Shown: positions 34,898 to 44,228, numbered from the stretch's first letter. The stretch: DNA of 64,000 nt from G963662985 sp963662985 (GCA_963662985.1 OY760067.1:930001-994000); one strand, 5' to 3'. Notes: a model not told the origin generated them from the sequence alone. A program made the numbers and translations.

Positions 34898-35800
34898 TTA
34901 TGATTTATAATAACTCTTCTCTATATATGGTTTTGCCTTTTCAAAATCATCACTATTATTAATAGTAATTTCAAAGTCGCCTGTTCCAAAATGACCTATA
35001 TTTCTTAAATCTCTTGAAAACCCATTTATAATTCCTTCTTCATCTGGGTCTAATTTCAGATAAATTCTTACAAAATCTTTAAATACTTCAAGACAAACAA
35101 AATTTTTAATCTTTTTATATGCTACATATAATTTCAATTGTTTTCTTTGAACATCATCACCTAAAGATAAAATATAATCATTAATTTCTTCATTGATATT
35201 TTTTACAAAGTCACTTGAACCAACAAGTTTTTCTTCAAAAGTTCTATCATGTGTCTTTCGTGAATTTGAATTATTTTTTATGGACTTAGATTCGATTGTT
35301 TTTGCTGTGTTTGTATGAAGCAGTTCAAATAATAATAAATCACCATCAAAAAGTTTATAACGAACCAAATCGATATTCCTATTAATTTGATTTACCGCAT
35401 ATTCATCATATTTTGTGAAATCATTAGCTATACAAATTAATCTAGGTGCTGACCAATCCACTTTATCTGAATATTCATTTCCTAATTTTTCCATAACTAA
35501 TAATTGAAAACTAGCTTGATGATCTAAAAGCCAATCTAAATAAAATAATCCCTGATTGATTACATTTTCATTTTTTGATCGTTTATATTCAAATATTACG
35601 GGGCAATTATCTTCATCCACTCCTAAAGAATCAATTCTTCCACCATTTGATGTTATATATTCAGTTTGAAGAAAATGCACACCAAAAAAATCAAGCATGT
35701 TATTTTCGATAATATGCTGTAAATTTCGTTCATAATCGATAAGTTTCGCTTGAAGTTCTTTAACTTGCCCTTGTGTTTTGAAGATTTTTATTTCACCCAT
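34898..35800 (-). CDS. PD-(D/E)XK nuclease-like protein, DUF5655-type C-terminus
   Basis: Protein of 300 residues. The N-terminal half resembles DUF91/NucS-like nuclease folds, with the candidate active site D57 (GGRIDSLG), E71 and K73 (IFEYKR), and Q83 in the following helix. The C-terminal third (KLVGSSDFVKNINEEINDYI, LKLYVAYKKIKNFVCLEV, LGLDPDE-like KLDPDEEG) resembles the DUF5655 domain. Such proteins are found alone in many genomes and their role is unknown; defence or repair is a guess. The gene is markedly AT-rich and opens the accessory island. No restriction or methylase partner is nearby. Confidence 0.72.
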   Translation of the reverse strand: MGEIKIFKTQGQVKELQAKLIDYERNLQHIIENNMLDFFGVHFLQTEYITSNGGRIDSLGVDEDNCPVIFEYKRSKNENVINQGLFYLDWLLDHQASFQLLVMEKLGNEYSDKVDWSAPRLICIANDFTKYDEYAVNQINRNIDLVRYKLFDGDLLLFELLHTNTAKTIESKSIKNNSNSRKTHDRTFEEKLVGSSDFVKNINEEINDYILSLGDDVQRKQLKLYVAYKKIKNFVCLEVFKDFVRIYLKLDPDEEGIINGFSRDLRNIGHFGTGDFEITINNSDDFEKAKPYIEKSYYKS

Positions 35801-35935
35801 TTTTGCTCCTAAAAATTATTTATTTAAGAATACTAGAGATAGTTTATGATTACAAGATTTTCATCATAAACAATAAATTTATAGAAAAAATTGATGTAAT
35901 GAAAAAAGGAATTGTGGGAATTTATTGAATTTAAA

Positions 35936-36886
35936 TTATGCTCCCCAATCATATTGTATATAATCACCATCTAAATCTTTTATCTTATTTATTTCTTCTT
36001 TTTCTAAATCATAATAATATAAAGCGTCTTCTAAAACATTAACTCGATTGAAAATTATTTTTGTTCCATCTGATGACCATTTAGGAAAACGACCACTTGA
36101 AGTTATTAATTTATATTGGTTTATTTCAAGGTCATATAAATATATTCTTGCATATGTGCATACCTCAAATTCACAATCTTCAAATAAACTAAACACAATT
36201 TTAGATCCATCAGAAGAATACGAAGGGTAACCCACATTATTTTCAAGATTTTCGGGGATGTTATTTATTTGATTTAGAGGTGAAATTTCTTTGTTTATTG
36301 GATTGTATTGATAAATTTCGGATGAAAGCCAAAGCCAACTTGAATCAAAAAGAATGGTATTATTTTTTCCCCATTGAGGGTTATAATATTGGCCTTCTAT
36401 GACTACGGTTTCTAAAGTTGTATTCAAATCAATATATTCAATCCTTAAATCAACTACTTCTCTATTTTCAACATTAAAAGATATAAAAGAAATTTTATTA
36501 TTATCTTTGGACCATGATAACTTTTCAATATATGATGGCGCAGAAGGAATGGTAACTTCTTTTACTTGGTTGATACAATCAATGCTTGCTATGACACAAC
36601 TTGTTGGAATTAGTGATAATTTGTTAATGTCTCTGACAAAAGCAATTTGTTTTTTATCAGGAGACCATGCTGGGAAATGAGAATAATTTTGATCTAGTTG
36701 TAAATCAACTTCTTCGAGGGAATAAGGGTTTAGGAGTATCAATTTATATGATTCATTTCTGTAAATTGATAGGAGAATCCAATCTTCAAAAAGTTGTGGA
36801 GTATCAGGTTGTGTGTAGTTGATTAGAAGAGGGGATACGAGAAGGAATATCAGGATTATTATTTTATGAATATGTTTTTTTTTCAT
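35936..36886 (-). CDS. Membrane-anchored or secreted TolB-like beta-propeller protein
   Basis: Protein of 316 residues. An N-terminal hydrophobic segment (IIILIFLLVSPLLI) anchors or exports it. At least four blades carry the TolB/WD40-like PD40 pattern: FPAWSPDKKQIAFV, LSWSKDNNKISFI, YPSYSSDGSKIVF and FPKWSSDGTKIIF. Cysteine pairs (CVIASIDC and CEFEVC) could form disulfides outside the cell. It follows the IS-split membrane gene on the same strand; a second propeller protein lies at 38704-39696. Function unknown. Confidence 0.78.
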   Translation of the reverse strand: MKKKHIHKIIILIFLLVSPLLINYTQPDTPQLFEDWILLSIYRNESYKLILLNPYSLEEVDLQLDQNYSHFPAWSPDKKQIAFVRDINKLSLIPTSCVIASIDCINQVKEVTIPSAPSYIEKLSWSKDNNKISFISFNVENREVVDLRIEYIDLNTTLETVVIEGQYYNPQWGKNNTILFDSSWLWLSSEIYQYNPINKEISPLNQINNIPENLENNVGYPSYSSDGSKIVFSLFEDCEFEVCTYARIYLYDLEINQYKLITSSGRFPKWSSDGTKIIFNRVNVLEDALYYYDLEKEEINKIKDLDGDYIQYDWGA

Positions 36887-37564
36887 TGTTTCCCTCTTGT
36901 GTTAATTTTTAATCGGATTATATCAAATACATGTTGAAGATAGGAGAATTGAAAAATTATTCATCAGAATTTTTATCTTCCCAAGTATTTATATATGCAA
37001 TCAATCCAATAATAGCGTAATAAGAAAATATTATCATGCCTGTTGATAATCTAAACGCTCCATTTTGTGATATTCCATGGACTCGAATATAATATCTTGG
37101 GTTCCCAATAATGATATAAGAAAAAATCGCAGTTAGAAACAAGCCATTAAAAAGGTTATTGTTCTTATAATCTACGATTTCTTTTATTTTTCTTAATTTG
37201 TCATTTGGTAAAAAGACTATGCTCGCTGATAATAAATAATAAAATGAGATTATTAAATAAAATTTATAGTCAGGAATAAAGAATTCATTATATATATAAA
37301 TTCCCATAATAAAGAATAATGCCCAAAATTTTGGATAGACAATAAAATTTATATATTGAATAAATCTATTTTTAATTTTTTTATTAATTATCGCTATTAG
37401 AATTGCAAGAAACTCAAAAAATATTATTACAATTATTACTGTAAAAAAATTTTGAAAATAATTTTTATTAAATTTATGATTAAAGGCTAGAAAAAACGCA
37501 TTTGCAAATATCAAGGTTGCAAAATTAATTAATTCTTCTTTTATCAATTTATTTTTACTTGGAT

Positions 37565-38518
37565 TCAAGTCTCAAGTGCAACAGACTGATACTGAAAGAA
37601 TACTTCATGGGGAGTGCGATAGTCAAGTCTTTTGCGAGGTCGATGGTTTAGTCGATGCATGATGAAACTAATTTCATCATCAGTGACATTATCCAAGCGC
37701 CTATGTTTAGGTAAATATTGTCTGATTAATCCATTTGTATTTTCGTTAGTGCCTCGTTCCCATGAAGCATAAGGATGAGCAAAATAAACATCAATTTTTG
37801 CTTTTTCTTTTATATCTTCATGCTTTGCAAATTCTTTCCCATTATCTACTGTGAGTGTTTCCACATGCGGCACAGAATTGAGTAAAACAACTGCCATGTC
37901 TGCCGCTAGTTCGGCTTCTCTTTTGTTGAGCTGCCCTATTAGGGTATAGCCAGATTTACGATCTACTAGGGTTAAGATTGCTCCCTTATGCTTGTTTCCA
38001 ACGATTGTGTCACCTTCCCAGTCACCGAGCCGTTCCCGCCTGTCTATTTCCTCTGGTCGCTTCTCTATACTGACTGCATTAGGTATTTTTCCTCTTCGAT
38101 CATAGCTACCAGTGCGTTTTCGATACTTTTTTTGACATCTTAAGTGCGTATGTAAATTACCACCATTTCGTTTATCTGCATAAATATACTGATAAATCCT
38201 TTCATGGCTAATCTTGATCTTCTTTTTTTTCAGATCATTTGATATTTGCTCTGGGCTCATATCAAATGCTAATCTCTTGTTGACTTCTTCCCATTCTTCC
38301 GCTTTGATTCTCTCGATTCTTCTTTTGATCCGTCCCATTGCCATTTCATGTGCTTGTTTGGGTCGATATCCTTTTTTTCCTTTGTTTCGCTTTAATTCCC
38401 GATTTATTGTTGATCGATGCACTCCTAAGAATTTTGCTATTTTTGCTTCTGTTTTTCCTATTTTCAATAATGTATATATCTGGTATCTTTGTTCTTGAGC
38501 GAGTTGTTTGTAGGTCAT
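37565..38518 (-). CDS. IS30-family transposase
   Basis: Protein of 317 residues. The N-terminal helix-turn-helix is EQRYQIYTLLKIGKTEAKIA and FLGVHRSTINREL. A helical middle region contains MSPEQISNDLKKK, and the DDE integrase core has DWEGDTIVG (D), LTVDNGKEF (D) and WERGTNENTNGLIRQYLPK (E). These are exact IS30 signatures. The open frame is intact, so the copy may be active. GGAGAAAAA precedes the ATG. Confidence 0.96.
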   Translation of the reverse strand: MTYKQLAQEQRYQIYTLLKIGKTEAKIAKFLGVHRSTINRELKRNKGKKGYRPKQAHEMAMGRIKRRIERIKAEEWEEVNKRLAFDMSPEQISNDLKKKKIKISHERIYQYIYADKRNGGNLHTHLRCQKKYRKRTGSYDRRGKIPNAVSIEKRPEEIDRRERLGDWEGDTIVGNKHKGAILTLVDRKSGYTLIGQLNKREAELAADMAVVLLNSVPHVETLTVDNGKEFAKHEDIKEKAKIDVYFAHPYASWERGTNENTNGLIRQYLPKHRRLDNVTDDEISFIMHRLNHRPRKRLDYRTPHEVFFQYQSVALET

Positions 38519-38607
38519 TTTTTCTCCTTTGATTTGTTCGGTCTTGGAGAATTATCCTACATCTGCTCGCTTTTTGCTTTCCTATCTTTGTTGCACTTGA
38601 TACTTGA
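37565..38607 (-). mobile_element. Complete IS30-family insertion sequence, 1043 bp
   Basis: The termini are TCAAGTCTCAAGTGCAACA on the left and, reversed, TCAAGTATCAAGTGCAACA on the right, with one mismatch in 19 bases. Each inverted repeat itself contains TCAAGT twice. The element is flanked by a 2-bp direct duplication, AT (37563-37564 and 38608-38609). It has one transposase gene, and the transposase stop codon is the last three bases of the left end. Confidence 0.9.
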
Positions 38608-38703
38608 ATATAAGTTATTGATTTTTTGAATATCAAAATTTAATAATCTTACCCATTCATTCATTGGAATTAAATTCATATCGATAAATATTTCCTATTA
38701 ATT

Positions 38704-39696
38704 TTATGGATATTCAATTTCCAAAATTAAGAAATTGCTATTTTCTCTTTCAACAAGTATACGGCTACTATCTGCTGACCATATTATATTTAGAATTGCT
38801 GGTAATGATTCATCATATTCAGACATTCGAAAGATCTCAGTCATCTCCATTGACTTCCAATTTAATATCCAAATGGATGAATCAATTTTTGAATTTAAAG
38901 TTTCATATTTCTGAAAAATAATAAATTCTCCTGTTGGATCAAATCCGTCAACAAAAATAATTTCTTCATCATTATCAATTTCAAAAAGATCGATAGGGAA
39001 GTTTATATCATCATTATTAAATTCTGTTTTTGCAATAATATATTTCCCATCTAAAAGATTTATAAATGCCATTGGTAATTTTGTTTTAGAATCCCATAAA
39101 ACCATCCCATTACCAATATAATTTGGGTGCTCCACAATTTGTTCAACAAAAAGTTCAGAATCATTTTCTATTAGAAAAAGGCCATTTTTAGTAAATAAAA
39201 TATTTGAATCATCTGGATTCCATGAAATAATATCTAAATCATTTACTATAGGAATATGTTTATTTGATTCTAAATTAAAAATTATATTTTTTTGAAAGTA
39301 AAATGGTGCATTTTCTGAAATAGTATCTTCAGTTGGTGAAGATATGATTAAATATTTTTCATCCGGTGAAAGAGAAAAAGTTTTATATTCTACTAAACCA
39401 TATTTTTTGGTTGCCGTTGCAAAAGAGGTTAAATCTATGGATGTGTTTTCTAAAGCTTGGCCTGTTTCCAAATCAATTTTTTCAAATGAGTTTGTATAAA
39501 TAAATTTTCCATCTTTATTTATTGTGTATGATGCATAGTCACCAAATTGTATGGGGGATGGAATGATATTGGTTACTTTGGGGGTGCCTATTGGAGGAAG
39601 ATGTGGGATGAGAATGGATAGAAAGCCTGTGATTAAGATAATGACAATAAATAATAATATTGTTTTTTCTTTTGTGATTTTTTTTATTGCGTGCAT
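38704..39696 (-). CDS. Membrane-anchored beta-propeller-like protein
   Basis: Protein of 330 residues. A single N-terminal helix (ILLFIVIILITGFLSILIP) is followed by a beta-rich extracytoplasmic region with PD40-like turns: SLSPDEKYLIIS, ISWNPDDSNILFT, FDPTGEFIIFQ and IIWSADSSRILVE. It is similar in design to the protein at 35936-36886 but only distantly alike in sequence. First gene of the island's minus-strand run. Function unknown. Confidence 0.75.
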   Translation of the reverse strand: MHAIKKITKEKTILLFIVIILITGFLSILIPHLPPIGTPKVTNIIPSPIQFGDYASYTINKDGKFIYTNSFEKIDLETGQALENTSIDLTSFATATKKYGLVEYKTFSLSPDEKYLIISSPTEDTISENAPFYFQKNIIFNLESNKHIPIVNDLDIISWNPDDSNILFTKNGLFLIENDSELFVEQIVEHPNYIGNGMVLWDSKTKLPMAFINLLDGKYIIAKTEFNNDDINFPIDLFEIDNDEEIIFVDGFDPTGEFIIFQKYETLNSKIDSSIWILNWKSMEMTEIFRMSEYDESLPAILNIIWSADSSRILVERENSNFLILEIEYP

Positions 39697-39806
39697 TTGG
39701 ATTTCTCCCCTTTTGATGTTTTGGTTTATAAAGGTAATTATAAAGGAAAAGGAGTGGGTTTGTGTTTTTAAGGGTAGAGATAAAAATTTAATTTTAATAG
39801 AAAGAA

Positions 39807-39834
39807 AAAAAGGAGGTGAAGACCTCCTTTTGAT
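39807..39834 (-). terminator. Terminator of the SnoaL-SDR-oxidoreductase operon
   Basis: GGAGGT-GAAG-ACCTCC stem extended by A/T pairs, T-run on the minus strand. Confidence 0.85.
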
Positions 39835-39839
39835 TTTTA

Positions 39840-41399
39840 TTATTCGAGATTTTTTTGAGCTTTGTCGGCTGCCATTTTGCCGGTGAGCAGTGCAATGGGG
39901 AGGCCGGAGGGACTATAGGTCCAGTGACCGGCTTGGTGGATGTTGGGGAAGGGGGTTTTGATGGAATTGGCAATTTTGATGAGCCTTGATTCTGCAGGGA
40001 ATGGACGGTTTGAATAAGCCCAGCCATTGATGGCACCATGGGTGTTGTTGGTATAGCGTTCGATGGTGAGGGGGGTGGAGGTGAATTGATCGACGATGTG
40101 ATCTTGAAGACCGGGATAGATGGCGCTATTGAGGGTGTTGATGATTTGATCAGCGGAAAATTGTTTGAATTCGTCGTACCAACCCTGCTCGACAATATAT
40201 TTGGTGAGATCGTATTCAAAAAGCATGCTGATGACGAGGCCAAGTTTGCCATCTTTGGCGAGGTCGGGATCTCTGAGGCTGGGGATGGCGATTTCGTAGG
40301 TGGTGTGTTTGAAAAATTCGGTGAGCCAGGCTTTGATGGTTTGTTTGTCTTGCCCGATGGGCAGTGGGGGAAGCGAGCTTTCTCCAATGCGATTGGGGGT
40401 GTAGAAGAAGTGTCCGGTGGCTATGTTGTCAAAGAAAGAGATCGGAAGGTCTACACCTAAGAAGAGGGCAAAGATGGAGTCGTTGCCTTTTTGGTCGAGA
40501 ATGAGTTGTTTTCTTTTTTCAAATTTTGGATGCGGTTGGTCTAGCTGGGTATTTTTATAGAATGATTTGAGATCGGCTGCCCAGACGAGCTGTTGATATT
40601 GATATTGATTGCCTTGGGAATCTATGAGGGTGTTTTGCTCTGGGAGAATTTTTTCTACGAATGTGTTGGTTTGAATGGTGCCGTTATTTTTCTCGATAAG
40701 GGCTTGGAGTTGTTGGGTAAGTTGGGTGGTGCCCCCTTTGGGGTAGTAGTAATCGAGATACAAGTTCATGTAACTTAGTGCAAAATAGGCGGGGGTGTCG
40801 GCAAAGAAATGTTGGGTGATGAAGTCTAGGAGGCCTTCGTTTTGGGTAAATTTTCTGAGATAGGCGACCACGTCTCCTTTGATGTGCTGAATTTTGGGGA
40901 GAGTGGCGACAAAGCGGAACATCCAAGGAAGGACTTTTTTGAGATAGAATTCGGGGTGTTCTTTGAATTCAAAAAAGAGGGGATTTTCTATGCCGTATTG
41001 AATTTGCATATAGTGCATGATTTTTTCTAATTCAAGGATGATGGTTTTGATCTCTTGTTCACTTTCGGGGTAAAAATCAATCAATAATTTTTGATATTCT
41101 TCAAGTGAATTTTCTTGGTTGACTTCTATGACTTTGTCTTCTAAGCCGATTGAGATTTTGTTTTTAACCAAATGAAGATCAATGCCTAGGTCGTTGAGCA
41201 TGGGGAGCAAGATACCTGAATCTTCTATGGCGCGAATGCCACCATCATAATAGATGCCTTTTTTTTCAAAGGAACTGACTAAGCCACCTGTTTTGGGTTC
41301 TTTTTCAATACATAGAATTTTAAATCCGGCTCGAGAAAGGTAGGCGGATGCGGTGAGACCTGCGGCGCCACCTCCAACGATAATGACATCATATTGCAT
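39840..41399 (-). CDS. FAD-dependent oxidoreductase of the phytoene desaturase/retinol saturase family
   Basis: Protein of 519 residues. The FAD-binding start is YDVIIVGGGAAGLTASAYLS followed by LCIEKEPKTGGLVSSF. The middle has YYPKGGTTQLTQQLQALIE, typical of CrtI/CrtO/RetSat proteins, and the C-terminus has NIHQAGHWTYSPSGLPIALL, which contacts FAD. No phytoene synthase is nearby, so carotenoid desaturation is not proven; RetSat-like proteins act on other isoprenoids or lipids. It follows an SDR gene by 23 bases on the same strand. Confidence 0.87.
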   Translation of the reverse strand: MQYDVIIVGGGAAGLTASAYLSRAGFKILCIEKEPKTGGLVSSFEKKGIYYDGGIRAIEDSGILLPMLNDLGIDLHLVKNKISIGLEDKVIEVNQENSLEEYQKLLIDFYPESEQEIKTIILELEKIMHYMQIQYGIENPLFFEFKEHPEFYLKKVLPWMFRFVATLPKIQHIKGDVVAYLRKFTQNEGLLDFITQHFFADTPAYFALSYMNLYLDYYYPKGGTTQLTQQLQALIEKNNGTIQTNTFVEKILPEQNTLIDSQGNQYQYQQLVWAADLKSFYKNTQLDQPHPKFEKRKQLILDQKGNDSIFALFLGVDLPISFFDNIATGHFFYTPNRIGESSLPPLPIGQDKQTIKAWLTEFFKHTTYEIAIPSLRDPDLAKDGKLGLVISMLFEYDLTKYIVEQGWYDEFKQFSADQIINTLNSAIYPGLQDHIVDQFTSTPLTIERYTNNTHGAINGWAYSNRPFPAESRLIKIANSIKTPFPNIHQAGHWTYSPSGLPIALLTGKMAADKAQKNLE

Positions 41400-41422
41400 A
41401 ACTTCTCCTTTTGAGTGACTGT

Positions 41423-42352
41423 TTATATTTCTAAATGATCTAAGCCAGTGAGTTGCTCACTTTTGCGCCAAATTTTGTCTGCTAGGTCTGCATCTAGTGC
41501 ACCGGTGTAGCGCGCGGGGGTTTCTTCTATGGTGAGGTTGAAAAATTTCCCAGATGTGTTTGCTAGCTCAGGTGCGGCGAGAAGATAGTGAATGGCATCG
41601 GCGGATATGTGTGGGTCTTTGAGAAAATTTCTGACGATTAATTTTTGATAGGTTGTGTAGAGAAATCCATTGTTCATGCCGATGTTGCTTTTAACTGCAC
41701 CGGGGTGCATGGCGTTGATGGTGACGTTTTTATCGGCTAGATAGTGATTGAATTTTTGTACGGTGAGAATTTGGGCAACTTTTGAAGCGCCATAACTTAA
41801 GAGACCATGATAGAAACGGTTTTCGAAGGTTAGGTTGTCTACATTGAGACCACCAAAACGATGTCCTTGGGAATTGATTTGTAAAATTCTGGAAGGAGCG
41901 GCGTTGATTAAATTGGGGAGCAAGATGCGGGTCAAGAGGAATGATGAAAGATGATTGACGGTGAAAACTATTTCGTTACCTTCAGAGGTGAGGGTGCGCT
42001 TGGTGTGGAATACGCCAGCACAGTTAACTAGGCGATCGATGGTAGGATATTTTTCGGCAATGTTTTGGGCGGCTTGCCTGACTTGGGAGAGATCTGAAAA
42101 ATCTGCTTGGAAACCATCAATTTTGGTGTTGGATTGGTTTTGCAATTGAGTGCGCAAAGAATCAAATTTTTGCGGGTTACGATAGAGGATAATCAGATGA
42201 GCGCCTAGACTGGCTAATTTTTGGGCTGTGACGAGACCAATGCCTGAGGTTGCGCCTGTGATGACACAAATTTTTTGATCTAAGCGTTGGGTGGTGCTAT
42301 GTTGGGGTAAGTGAGAATTGGTGATAAATTTGAATTCTTCTGGTAGTTTCAT
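41423..42352 (-). CDS. Short-chain dehydrogenase/reductase, retinol dehydrogenase-like
   Basis: NAD(P)-dependent oxidoreductase of 309 residues. Cofactor motif TGATSGIG at about residues 33-40, NCAGV, catalytic Ser in QINSQGH and YGASK near residue 190, then NAMHPGAVKSNIG. The long form and the motifs resemble retinol dehydrogenase/WW-domain oxidoreductase-like SDRs. It begins 3 bases after a SnoaL-like gene ends and precedes the RetSat-like gene, so the three act in one pathway, probably on a lipophilic alcohol or ketone. The substrate is inferred only. Confidence 0.88.
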   Translation of the reverse strand: MKLPEEFKFITNSHLPQHSTTQRLDQKICVITGATSGIGLVTAQKLASLGAHLIILYRNPQKFDSLRTQLQNQSNTKIDGFQADFSDLSQVRQAAQNIAEKYPTIDRLVNCAGVFHTKRTLTSEGNEIVFTVNHLSSFLLTRILLPNLINAAPSRILQINSQGHRFGGLNVDNLTFENRFYHGLLSYGASKVAQILTVQKFNHYLADKNVTINAMHPGAVKSNIGMNNGFLYTTYQKLIVRNFLKDPHISADAIHYLLAAPELANTSGKFFNLTIEETPARYTGALDADLADKIWRKSEQLTGLDHLEI

Positions 42353-42355
42353 AGT

Positions 42356-42799
42356 TTATCCGAAAAATTTTCTCATAAATATACGATAAAGTTTTTTGAA
42401 TCCGGGAATGCCGTTGAATATGTCTCCCCAGAGATCGTAGTAGTCCCTTTGTTTGATGATGATGCCATTTTCATTAAGTGTGAGGCATGTGGCACCGTAG
42501 ATGGGTGTGTTGGGGGAGCGACGGAAGATCATTTGCATTTTCCACTCAAACAGAATGATGTTTTCATTTTGGGAGATGTTGTAGATATCCATGTTGAGTT
42601 GTTTGCATCTTTTGGTGAGGCGATCACACATCTTGGTGAATTCTTCAATGCCGTGGATGGATTGAATGGAGTCTTGAAAATGGATGTTTTCTGCATAGTA
42701 GGGGAAGATATGGGACCAATCTGGTTTTCCTTCTTTATTATAGGTTTTTGACCAGAGTTCTTTTACTAATTCTATGTCTAATGGTTGAATTGTATTCAT
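42356..42799 (-). CDS. SnoaL/NTF2-like protein
   Basis: Protein of 147 residues with the cone-shaped NTF2 fold pattern: KPDWSHIFPYYAENIHFQDS, IHGIEEFTKMCDRL, IILFEWKMQM and the closing IIIKQRDYYDLWGD. The last motif is common in SnoaL-like proteins found beside SDR and flavin enzymes, where they act as isomerase, cyclase or accessory factors. First gene of the three-gene operon. Confidence 0.8.
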   Translation of the reverse strand: MNTIQPLDIELVKELWSKTYNKEGKPDWSHIFPYYAENIHFQDSIQSIHGIEEFTKMCDRLTKRCKQLNMDIYNISQNENIILFEWKMQMIFRRSPNTPIYGATCLTLNENGIIIKQRDYYDLWGDIFNGIPGFKKLYRIFMRKFFG

Positions 42800-43080
42800 T
42801 TTTATTTCCCGATTAATAAATTATTTGATTAATTAATAGATATTTTTTGGAGAGAAATCTTTCTAAAAATATTAACTATTTTATAAAGATTTTGTTACTT
42901 TCGCATTTAGAATGTTGGAGTTTTGTTTTTGGAAAGGATTTTGAGTATCCAATAATTTAATTTTTAGAATTATGGTTGTCGCTGCAAAAAATATTATTGT
43001 GTACATACTATGATTTTTTTTGAGTTTTATGTTTCATATTGTCTTCCCAATGTTGGTTTGTAATGGAGTCATTATACAAG
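42800..43080. other. Intergenic AT-rich region upstream of the SnoaL operon
   Basis: No gene is seen on either strand. The part next to the SnoaL gene (42812-42840) is rich in ATTAAT/ATTAATTAAT half-sites, including GATTAAT repeated, which could bind a regulator. No clear promoter was fixed. Confidence 0.4.
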
Positions 43081-43108
43081 AATAAAGATGCTGGTCAGCA
43101 TCTTTATT
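43081..43108 (-). terminator. Terminator overlapping the glycosyltransferase stop codon
   Basis: AATAAAGATGCTG and CAGCATCTTTATT form a 13-base inverted repeat, with the innermost pairs opening as loop, on the minus strand over the TAA of the glycosyltransferase gene. Confidence 0.7.
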
Positions 43109-44228
43109 TGATGAATGATTGAAGATGGGGGAGCATTTTTTGGACGGTGGCTTGCCAGGTGAAGTTTTGTTTAAGGTGTTGGTAGGCTTGGTTGCCCATT
43201 TGGCGACATTTTTGTGGATCTGTAATCATTTTTTCAATGGCGTTGGCGAATGCTTGGGGATCTTCGGGACAGACGATGTAGCCAGTTTGTCCGTCTTCGA
43301 TGATCTCGGGCATGGCATCTGCTGAGACACCTATGCAGGGGACGGCTTGGGCCATGGCTTCTAGGAGGACATCGCCCCAGGTTTCTAAACGGGAAGGGAG
43401 GACAAATAGGTCTGCATTTTGGTATTGATAGCGGATTTTGTTGCGATTCCAAGTGGGCTCAATCCAGTGAATATCTGGGGCTGTAAATTGTTTGGGGAGG
43501 AGGGCAGAGGTGACCATGTAAAGTTGAATATGGGGGTATTTTTCTTTAAGTTGTTGATAGGCTTGGAGGACAATATCTCCCCCTTTGCGGTAGAGTTCTT
43601 TACCAATAAAAAGGATGTTGAAGCGATGTTCAGGCTTTCTTTCAGCGGTTTGTTTGAGCATATCTGGGTTCACACCGGCACCTACTGTAATTACTTTTTC
43701 GGGTTCAATGGTGTATGTGTCGATGATGGAGTTTCTAGTTTGGTTACTTCTGGTGAATATGAGCTGTGATTGTTGATAAGTTTGTTTTTCTAGGTTGAAC
43801 CATTTTTGATAGGCATTGGAGTTGAGTGGAGAACGCCCTGCTTCTTTCTTTTCTTTAGAAAGGGCTGAGGTGTAGTCGGTATAGAGGACTAGGTTTTGGT
43901 GGGGGGCATATTTGACACTGTTGAAAAGGACACCATTTTGGAAGATGAAGTTGGTGTCTTGGTTTGTTTTGTTAATTTTTTTGGCTATATTTTTGGAACG
44001 CTGATCAAAGGCATAATTAGTTTTGTAACTTTTTTCCGTCCATTTTTCACTATTTAATTGAAAACTGAGGAACAAGTTAATCATATATTGGAACGAGCCG
44101 AGAGAACCGTTTACATATTCAAAATTGCCAATTTGCACGTTAAATTCTTGAAATAAAGGTAAGTATTTCACTCTATTCCAAGGGGTATATAAATCTCCAT
44201 GTAAGGTATATATATTTTTTGCGCTCAT
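43104..44228 (-). CDS. Glycosyltransferase family 4 (GT-B)
   Basis: Retaining glycosyltransferase of 374 residues. The C-terminal nucleotide-sugar domain shows FNILFIGKELYRKGGDIVLQ, the EX7E-type segment in ETWGDVLLEAMAQAVPCIG and DAMPEIIEDGQTGYIV. The N-terminal domain begins NIYTLHGDLYTPWNRVKYLP. It is a single gene with its own terminator; donor and acceptor are unknown. Confidence 0.9.
   Translation of the reverse strand: MSAKNIYTLHGDLYTPWNRVKYLPLFQEFNVQIGNFEYVNGSLGSFQYMINLFLSFQLNSEKWTEKSYKTNYAFDQRSKNIAKKINKTNQDTNFIFQNGVLFNSVKYAPHQNLVLYTDYTSALSKEKKEAGRSPLNSNAYQKWFNLEKQTYQQSQLIFTRSNQTRNSIIDTYTIEPEKVITVGAGVNPDMLKQTAERKPEHRFNILFIGKELYRKGGDIVLQAYQQLKEKYPHIQLYMVTSALLPKQFTAPDIHWIEPTWNRNKIRYQYQNADLFVLPSRLETWGDVLLEAMAQAVPCIGVSADAMPEIIEDGQTGYIVCPEDPQAFANAIEKMITDPQKCRQMGNQAYQHLKQNFTWQATVQKMLPHLQSFIK

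Larger units (their letters stand above)
36957..38679 (-). pseudogene. Membrane-protein gene split by an IS30-family insertion
   Basis: Five-prime piece 38608-38679 starts ATG and encodes MNLIPMNEWVRLLNFDIQKI plus NNLY. The three-prime piece 36957-37564 continues PSKNKLIKEELINF with six hydrophobic helices. Removing the element and one AT copy joins them in frame (TAT CCA AGT) into a protein of about 225 residues. Without the insertion it would lie 24 bases after the propeller gene at 38704. A TTG inside the IS terminus could still start a 203-residue product, but that would lack the native N-terminus. Original function unknown. Confidence 0.82.

Noticed and set aside
36957..37568. 203-codon membrane protein as an intact gene starting with TTG
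   Set aside because: The TTG lies inside the terminal repeat of the IS30 element. The gene is explained better as the downstream piece of a split gene.
34800..39840. Whole AT-rich island as one mobile element
   Set aside because: No integrase, tRNA gene or flanking direct repeat was found at its borders. Only the IS30 element has proven ends.
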